Made by a program: the position numbers and the translations under genes. This document shows positions 56,106-64,000 of a DNA stretch of 64,000 nt, in pieces (positions within the stretch are counted from its first letter, which is position 1; each line of letters starts with the position of its first letter). The DNA is taken from the NCBI GenBank assembly GCA_947623455.1, contig OX392529.1, positions 63,983,686 through 64,047,685 on the forward strand, read 5' to 3'. The stretch comes from Mimachlamys varia. Lineage: Eukaryota > Mollusca > Bivalvia > Pectinida > Pectinidae. The notes under the pieces were generated by a model, which was not told where the DNA came from, did not search any database, and was given only the letters and a program-made list of their open reading frames with translations.

Positions 56106-58107
56106 ATAAGTATTTAAACATATTAGAACATTGTTCTATGCCTCTATTTCCCTACTTTACAGATTACGTTTTTATAGCATTTTTGAAAAAAAATTAAACA
56201 GTTTTGTCACTAAATTGTGAGTTGTTACATTGTAGTTGCTGTTTGAAACAGATACTCTAAATCCAAACACTGCTTGATATTCCTAGGATAAAAAGGAAGA
56301 AACAGGTTCCCAAAAACACTTGTAATTCCAGCACGATAAAACGTGTGTCGGGCTCGCTGTAGTTGTTGATATTTATAACAACACTATTGCAAAATCGTAG
56401 CAATATGACACATACACACTTTAAACATTATCATGGTTTGTCCAGGTTACAAGACTGGTGTTTATTGCTGGTAAAATCTGTTAAATCGACTTACTTCTTT
56501 AAGAAAAGAGTTTTTCTTCCAAAAATGAGGTCGCCTAGGAATAAAAAGAAATGTGCCGGTATACCATTTTGTTAATTGAAGGATCGGTAATTATAAAATT
56601 CTTTCATTGACCATGACACTCACACTGTCCATTTTCCCAACACCGAGATAGACGATGTATTGGTCACTGCACGTATTGTTGCATCAAATGACAGTGACAT
56701 TTGAAATTACGAAAAAGTCGTGGACTAATTCTTTATTGTGACATACAAAACCTGTAGTAGCGAAGTTATTTCCCGGCAAACGTTGTCAAAAGACGGTTCT
56801 GTCTAATGACACTTACTTTGAAAGTGTTTTCCGTTTTCTTTTACTTACATCAAATCCCCTTTTAAACATAAACTGATAGAATGGATAATGAAATAAATGG
56901 GTTGGCTAAACACTTCCAAACTAAACATGCCGGATATCAAGTTGATATTCATGACTTTTCAAGAAAGCGTTTGTTAATTTCGCTTTAAGCAACGTAATTC
57001 TCTATTATGTAAACAACTGATCAAAAACACGATAAAATGTAAAATTCTTACTGATGAAAAAAATGCGCCGGGGTGATAATATGAGGGATGATATTTTTCG
57101 TGGTAATGGTACAAATAAATATCTAAGATTGTCTTCAAACTCTCGCAAAAGTGATTGATACCAAGAAAATAGCCCCAGGGATATCGAGAGGTCGACAAAA
57201 AATGATTGGTTTGTCTATTTTAATCGATTGCATAGCTCTTTTTCCAGAACAAGCATGTCGCAAGCACCCATTTCATCACTTGATTATACAGATATAATTG
57301 CAATACAGTTTTTCTACTGCTTAATGTATAGAACAAGTTATGTCACTGCAAGTCAGACTACCGATGACTCCAGATAAATTAATTCACCTTGCAAAGTTTT
57401 ACATATAAATGACCATGTTGTTTAACCAATAGAAGAATAACATGATACGAGTATCAATAGAATTGCAGTGTTTTCACAAGTTTACTCTATTCACAGGTAT
57501 TCTTTCAGGGATAATTATCCATATTTCAACTCTTTTTTTGCAGATTCCCTTGTTTTCGTTTAGTGCCCTTAGATAGGTCGAAAGAATTATAACTACTGCC
57601 AAGATTGCATGATTTGTAAGGGTAATATTAATTTCATAATATCTTTGTTTTTATTCTTAGCAAACATTTTCCATCTTAATTATTCTTTAACATTTTATAT
57701 GTCTGGATTCTAGTTGAACGTTTGCCTCATGGCAAAGATAAAACAAATCCCAAAAGAACGGTTATCACTATTCTTATTTCACACTCAGCAGTGTATGCCA
57801 GAGTTGTGCACTGGTTCCTCCCTTCTCAGTATATTGTGACCGGATATATTGTTTCATCGTGATAGACATATGGAATCGGAATCTATCCCGCACATATGCT
57901 CAACTCGCAATACACCAGGCCATCCTTAAATCACGTAAGATGTTAATAGGATAGTAAACAAAAACCCCTAACCAATCAGTGAGATAATAATATACAGTGA
58001 TGTGAGTGGTAGAATGTCCTGCTTTGTTGTTGGAAATGGGTCGGCAGGAATTTACTTTGTGAACACTGATTCCGAACAGAGTTGTTTGCTGACTGTTACT
58101 GATTAGT
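56106..58107. other. No recognised gene
   Basis: About 2 kb. Frames of 70-74 codons at 56,363 (plus) and 56,974 (minus) have no domain I know. Confidence 0.5.
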
Positions 58108-59540
58108 TTACTTCCTGATTTTAGTGATGCGATTCCGAATAAATCTTTTTGATCTCACATTTGGTGTTGTTATCATATAGTCCTTCCATTATGTTGTTGT
58201 TTACATAGTTCCATTCCGCCTGCCTAAGATGACGTTTGCAGTTTTTTTGGAAGTGTGTATAATTATTTAACTTTCCTGGTTTGTTTCTGGCTTGTTTGTA
58301 GAGCCTTGATTTGGTTTTGAGGATCTCCCTTTCTTTGTTATTTGTTTTTGTCATGGTGTTGATTGTTTTTGTCTTAATTTCTTGAGGGAATGAAGTCATA
58401 CATGTGTTCTTTTAGTTTGTTCTTAAATGTGTTCCACAGGTCATGGATACCGATATTATTTCCGTACATTATTCCGTGTTTATTGCTATGTCATCTTAAG
58501 CTTGTTTTAGTTTTGATCAATCTCTCATTTCCTTGCTGGGGTTGGTTGGTAATCTGGTTTTCTTTCCGTGTCTGTTATGACGATGTCATGATCTGATATT
58601 CCTGGCACACTGATTAGGGTTAAGTTGTTGTGCGTCTGTATCACTGCCTGCTTTGGTGTTCAAGCTTTCCAAGTTGATATCGGGCCAGTTGAAATCACCC
58701 GCTAAGATAATGTATTTCTCCCTTATTTTTGATGTTTTCTGTAGCGAATGTTCTAGTTCTTGCAGGTCCTTCATATTTCTTTGTGACATGTAACAGCTGG
58801 ATATGTATGTCTGTGTTATTGTTTGTTATAAGTTTGACCCAATCGATTTCGCACTATGGTTTTTCTTCTGAGATGATGTTTTTGTTGATTAGGATGTTCA
58901 CACCTCTCCCTAGTGAACCTCTATCATTTCTGTATGCATGATAATTTGGTGGGAAAACTTCAATGGACTTGATGGCAACTCCCGATGGAACCGTACCTGT
59001 TTTCACCCCTTTCAACTATGATTCTATGCCACAGATTACATTAGGTTTGATTTAATCGATGGCTGCAGATTGCTTATGGGTCTTTTCATTTATGATTCTG
59101 CGATATTTTCTTTGGTGATGTTTAGCGTCGAATGGATATCCGCAGATATTTGTGATTTTTGCTGCTTGATCTTCTTCTATTAGATGTGTTTCACAAGTTC
59201 GGACTGCTGGTTTTATTATGACTGAAGAGATCTAATCTTATTGAGTCAATGCTAATCTAAGGGGTGGATAGTGGTTCAATTACATTGCTGGTGTCTATCT
59301 TGGAACTGTGAAAAGTAAAGGATGTTACATTTATACTTTCACACTTACAATATAACCATTGAACATTTGATTCTTCCAGCAATTCGTTGTCACAAGTGCA
59401 GAGTTCTATGCATGAGTTGTGGTGCCATGCATCACATCCGTCACATCATATACCTTTGCGATCCCAGATTACAGGATGTTCGCAAAGGCCACATGGGTAA
59501 ACACGTTCTTGTTTCCCTCTTGGTCGAGGGTTAACTTCTA
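58108..59540 (-). pseudogene. LINE fragment: PHD finger, endonuclease and linker
   Basis: Read on the minus strand. 59,540-59,385 gives VYPCGLCEHPVIWDRKG, a stop, then CDGCDAWHHNSCIEL: C-x2-C, C-D-x-C, W-x-H-x-x-C is a PHD zinc finger, known from ORF1 or N-terminal parts of several LINE families. 59,260-58,590 is endonuclease: PPNYHAYRNDRGSLGRGVNI, LINKNIISEEKP, DWVKLITNNNTDIHI, then YIILAGDFNWPDINLESLN (catalytic DFN) and, near 58,600, a PGISDHDIVIT-type SDH motif. 58,399-58,121 continues with KTKSRLYKQARNKPGKLNNY and RHLRQAEWNYVNNNIMEGL, the linker before RT. The RT is absent. Stops in the PHD and between pieces mark a pseudogene. The conserved Jockey/CR1-like arrangement makes the identity secure, the clade less so. 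Confidence 0.8.
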
Positions 59541-60344
59541 TATCACCAGAAAGGAGTAATCCCAATATACATTTAATAATTGATGTATGCCAATATAGTT
59601 AGTCTTTGATTGTTGGTGCTTTTATATGGAAGGCTTATGGGTGTTCCGCCAGAGCTGTGCAGTGTTGTATTCGGGCATTGGTGGGCGAGTTGTTGGTGCT
59701 CCGACGATCTGGCATTCATGTATATGATAGTGTTACGTGATAATAACAGAAAAGTGAAGCCAGTAGCTAAATTCAAAACACAATTTAATGATATATTCAA
59801 AATATATACAGATCTAATTAAATCAGTGGTGTATAAAGACATATAGGTGAATGATTAAAAGGTAAAGTTCGTTTAAACTTATCTGCATGAAAAGATGTCC
59901 ATGTAGGTTTTCTTCCAATCCGTAGTTCCAGAATAAAGAATATGAATCACAGTTCACGGTTCACAGGCAATATTACAGTTTCGGGCAATTAATATCCAAC
60001 AGGTCATTTAATCCTTCAACCTTTACCAGTTCTACCCCTGTCCTTTCTTATCAGGGTATTTATACAAAATAACATAAAAGATAGTATAATCTACAAACTT
60101 CACTCCTTTGGAATTCTCTAAACCACTCGGACAAACACACGTTGTTTATATAAACAATCCAGACAATACTTCTGCAACATTCTACGTAATTCTTTGTAAA
60201 CAACTTAAGTAATGTTGACAACTTCACTTGTTCTAGAAACTTCTAGAGTTATCTCCCTTATGCCACACATAACACAATGTATTATGTAGCACATATAAAC
60301 AGTCAGTACAAGAGTTATGAAGGACAGGGTCAGCATGATTGGTA
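59541..60344. other. No recognised gene
   Basis: AT-rich. 78- and 89-codon overlapping frames (59,573-59,846) without known domain. Confidence 0.5.
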
Positions 60345-61545
60345 TAACACGGTAACCCACAATGACCAGTACAGAACAGCACGGTAACCCACACTGACCA
60401 GTACAGAATAGCACGGTAACCCACACTGACCAGTACAGAATAGCACGGTAACCCACACTGACCAGTACGGAATATCACGTTAACCCACAATGACCAGTAC
60501 AGAACAGCACGGTAACCCACACTGACCAGTACAGAATAGTACGGTAACCCACACTGACCAGTACAGAATAGCAAGGTAACCCACACTGACCAGTACGGAA
60601 TAGCACGGTAACCCACACTGACCAGTACAGAATAGCACGGTAACTAACACCGACCAGTCAGAATAGCACGGTAACCCACACTGACCAGTACGGAATAGCA
60701 CGGTAACCCACACCGACCAGTACGGAATAGCACGGTAACCCACACTGACCAGTACGGAATAGCACGGTAACCCACACTGACCAGTACGGAATAGCACGGT
60801 AACCCACACTGACCAGTACGGAATAGCAAGGTAACCCACACTGACCAGTACAGAATAGCACGGTAACCCACACTGACCAGTACAGAATAGCACGGTAACC
60901 CACACTGACCAGTACGGAATAGCACGGTAACCCACACTGACCAGTACGGAATAGCACGGTAACCCACACTGACCAGTACGGAATAGCACGGTAACCCACA
61001 CTGACCAGTACGGAATAGCACGGTAACCCACACTGACCAGTACGGAATAGCAAGGTAACCCACACTGACCAGTACAGAATAGCACGGTAACCCACACTGA
61101 CCAGTACAGAATAGCACGGTAACCCACACTGACCAGTACGGAATAGCACGGTAACCCACACTGACCAGTACGGAATAGCACGTTAACCCACACTGACCAG
61201 TACGGAATAGCACGGTTACCCACACTGACCAGTACGGAATAGCACGGTAACCCACACTGACCAGTACGGAATAGCACGGTTACCCACACTGACCAGTACG
61301 GAATAGCACGGTAACCCACACTGACCAGTACGGAATAGCACGGTAACCCACACTGACCGGTACGGAATAGCACGGTAACCCACACTGACCAGTACAGAAT
61401 AGCACGGTAACCCACACTGACCAGTACAGAATAGCACGGTAACCCACACTGACCAGAACGGAATAGCACGGTAACCCACACTGACCAGTACAGAATAATA
61501 CGGTAACCCATACTGACCAGAACGGAATAGCACGGATAAGCCCAC
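60345..61545. repeat. 32-bp satellite, ~37 copies
   Basis: Units of CGGTAACCCACACTGACCAG plus TACGGAATAGCA (CAGAATAGCA variants). The minus strand is stop-free for up to 343 codons (YRAIPYWSVWVTVLFRTGQC-type peptide) because the unit is open in every frame. GGTAACC and ACCAGT are fixed. A two-to-four-unit pattern of CGG versus CAG variants suggests higher-order exchange. Confidence 0.97.
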
Positions 61546-63280
61546 GCTGACTGTTGCTAACCCTGCTTCTAATCTTACCTTGTGTTGATCTGATGTTCTT
61601 GACTTATGAATGATAGTTTTCCCAACAGTCCTGTTTCATTTGCTCGACGATTTTCTGTAGCCAGACTTCCCCCAGTAGGTTATCCGGATGGATCCCATCG
61701 GCGTACAGGTTGGATAGAATAATAGGGTGATGAAGTCATTTACCTGATGATGGGATGATATTTTAGTCAGAAACTACCGTTATTTGTTCTCAGACATCGA
61801 AGAGTTTGGCACTATTTGTTATGTTATTGTAAACAAAGATGACGATTGTTACGATAATGTGGTATATTGGGGCTGGTTTTCGGATTTACCGACCGAACAC
61901 GTACGGAATCCACGAATTAAACCCCACGAAAATGTTTCTAGTCTCCAAACAACGAAATTTTACCCCAACGAAATTAAAAGTGTTTACAGTATGTCAGCTA
62001 CGAAGTTAATAGGTACCAACTGGTCAAAATAATACGCAAGGATGGGAAGTAGTCAAAGTTAGCGACAACTGCCCGATGGTGTGTTGCATTAGTTTTTATG
62101 GATAACCGATACAGATTTAAATAAACTTTTAAGGTAATGTGAATTCGGCAGAAATGGTGTCTGTGTTATGAATAACTATTTGAAAATATTAACCTAGTAT
62201 TGCCTTAATTAGAAAACAATCAAACTGATGATTTTATCAAAACAGACACGTGTCGAAGAGAGTTAATTTGCGTTTCTATATGATTAGATGTTTGTACGAG
62301 AAGCAGAAATACGTGACTGGTTAATTTGATTTTGCTTCCTGGCCCCAAGAGAAAACTGTTGTTGTTGTTTCATAGTGCGTTCATGACACATTGCATACTT
62401 TTCTGTTATCTCCTCTTTCGATACTTAGATCATGCTTGATAATATTCCAAGTACAATTGTTTGAAATTAATTAATTATACTGCTGAAGTAAAGGATTATA
62501 CCGTATATGGTTGTTGATTTTTTCCTATTTGTTTTTTCGTTTGGTGTGTGTCCTATTTTCGCTATATATAAAATGCTATAATTTGTTTCAATATCAATAG
62601 GCTTTATCTTTCTTGTGCTGGTATATGTTGCCAATCACCCGTAGTCGCTCAATCTATGTATTGTTAAACAAAAACCCTATCTGAGGGTGACTTGATTTGG
62701 CAAGTCTTTGTCCACATTAAGATACGTTTTGGGGACAGTAACGGTGTTAAAATTGAATTCTTTAAAGAAGGCGCCAAATTCATTGAATATCGCATGAAGT
62801 GTTGAAGGTGGGTGCCAAATTTCCGCGCGTGTGACTAGCTTTCGTGGCATAAGTCTAGTTAGGCAATTCATGTTCTATTCTTAAATGCTTTATTTAGGAA
62901 AAAAAAGTGTTGGAGGGGATATTTTAATAAATGAAACATAAAAAAGCATGTGTGTGGTACACTCAAATTTAATTTAAAATGTTTCAATAGGGAAATTGGA
63001 TAAAAATTCTAATGTTAGATATGTCGACACATTCTTTCAAACATTTAAAAAAAAAAAAACTTCAAATTTTAGAGCTTTATGCGTCATATAAGTCCGAACT
63101 TAGCTATCAAACCTAATCAGTGTGACAAAATAGTTTGCAATCGATACCGATATCAGTAAAATGCCTGAAATACCGATGAATGAAAAATAAATAAACAAAT
63201 AAAATAAGTTCTGTTCCGGCCGAAACAAACTTTTCTTGAAAAGTCTAGTAGCAACGTCAACATAATACAACAAGACAGAA
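61546..63280. other. No recognised gene
   Basis: About 1.7 kb, AT-rich. An 82-codon plus frame at 61,784 and a 64-codon minus frame at 62,677 lack known domains. Confidence 0.45.
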
Positions 63281-63600
63281 GCACGTTGATCTAGTGGTAG
63301 GACGCCGGGCTCATGATCGAAGGGTCGCTAGTTCGAGTCCCGGTCAATGTATTTGTGTTGTATCCTTGAAAAAAGATACTTTACTCTGCTTGTTTCAGTC
63401 TACTCAGCTGTGAATGAGAACGAGGTTGGGTAGTACTAGGAATTGAAGAATGCTAGCTGTTAGCGACGAAATGGCAGCACCGGTCGTATGCTCCCAAGGG
63501 AGTTGAGAACGATATTGGCTGTTTGCTGAGGCCCTATAACCACGGATAATAATTTAGGAACCGCTTTGAGCTGTATTGTATTTCAAACTTACTGTTATAC
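63281..63600 (+). mobile_element. V-SINE-like element, copy 3 (best preserved)
   Basis: Head GCACGTTGATCTAGTGGTAG (A box), GACGCCGGGCTCATGATCGA and AGTTCGAGTCCCGGTCAA (B box); body TTGTATCCTTGAAAAAAGAT, ACTTTACTCTGCTTGTTTCA and GTCTACTCAGCTGTGAATGA; GAGAACGATATTGGCTGTTT; tail GGATAATAATTTAGGAACCG with CTTTGAGCTGTATTG. A and B boxes are both readable, so this copy best represents the family. Confidence 0.8.
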
Positions 63601-64000
63601 TGAGTTCACAAGGAACACGGTCTGTTTTATACGCCGAGCAAAAATGATGTATATGACGACATTTAAAAAGGTACCTTAGTAAAAAAAAAAGCACAATTTT
63701 TGTCAGATACTGAGATCTTTTGCATGTCACTTTGTTATAAAGTGAAACTATACTTCTAACAGGTATGTGCTGACTTGTCTTTTTTACACTCTGTCAAGTG
63801 TTACATATGCAACAATACTGCTGATATAATTTTTGTGTGCTGACTTCGGTCATCGTATATACAGGAATTTAAATAGATCACATTGAACGGGAAACTCATG
63901 GAATTGCCTTTAACTTACATGTTTCCCCGAAACGCACACGAATATCGCTGCTTCAACAAAGCATTGCAATATGTAGGCATTATTTGACGCAAAGCATTTA
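63601..64000. other. No recognised feature
   Basis: AT-rich tail of the window. Confidence 0.5.

Noticed and set aside
60480..61511. 343-codon minus-strand open frame
   Set aside because: Produced by a 32-bp repeat that lacks stops in all frames of that strand.

Overview
The window reads as gene-poor, AT-rich animal nuclear DNA, probably from a marine bivalve or a close lophotrochozoan relative. Support comes from several decayed LINE families of the kind common in bivalves, tRNA-headed SINEs with a V-SINE-like body, arrays rich in TGACCTTGACC, GT-AG introns, and no bacterial operon structure. I find no convincing single-copy host gene. Almost everything recognisable is mobile-element or satellite DNA. 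Species assignment is inference.

Layout. 1-9.6 kb: a 68-bp tandem array, then a 5'-truncated LINE (1.35-5.84 kb) enclosed by two ~300-bp inverted arms and interrupted by a 20-bp minisatellite and a TGACCT array. Next come a second, CR1/L2-like LINE remnant holding a small poly(A) retro-insertion, a CGTAA/TTACG fold-back, and the 3' end of a third LINE. 9.6-12.2 kb: nothing recognised. 12.2-14.75 kb: two inverted copies of one ~0.9-1.0 kb element with TTAAGGAT...ATCCTTAA ends.

14.98-24.57 kb is the most interesting part. A long element carries, on the minus strand, a three-exon gene encoding a chromo-barrel (Tudor-knot-like) protein with good splice sites, followed by a coiled-coil plus DDE-like transposase ORF broken by stops and frameshifts. 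The outer ~0.55 kb and ~0.34 kb of this locus recur, nearly joined, at 23.69-24.57 kb, so a deletion derivative of the element lies beside the long copy. A small inverted-repeat element with a THAP-like fragment lies in the first intron.

24.9-39 kb is satellite-dominated: a ~5-kb array of ~35-bp GATATC units, a 39-bp array open in several frames on both strands, a 32-bp array, an interspersed 42-44-bp array interrupted by a SINE, and a 75-bp array. A Penelope-like reverse transcriptase fragment lies at 31.8-32.5 kb. 39-50 kb is mostly unassigned, with SINEs, a small fold-back, a TGACCT array, and a locally duplicated promoter-like segment carrying a short MAAAKLSRRAP reading frame twice.

50.9-55.1 kb: the 5' half of a Penelope-like element with an N-terminal GIY-YIG domain (Hydra/Naiad-type order), abutting a decayed LINE with endonuclease, RT and RNase H, whose RNase H start carries a 23-bp minisatellite. 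58.1-59.5 kb (minus): a LINE with a PHD finger upstream of its endonuclease. 60.3-61.5 kb: another 32-bp satellite. 63.3-63.6 kb: a V-SINE-like copy. Every LINE or PLE reading frame seen here is broken, so they are best treated as pseudogenes.
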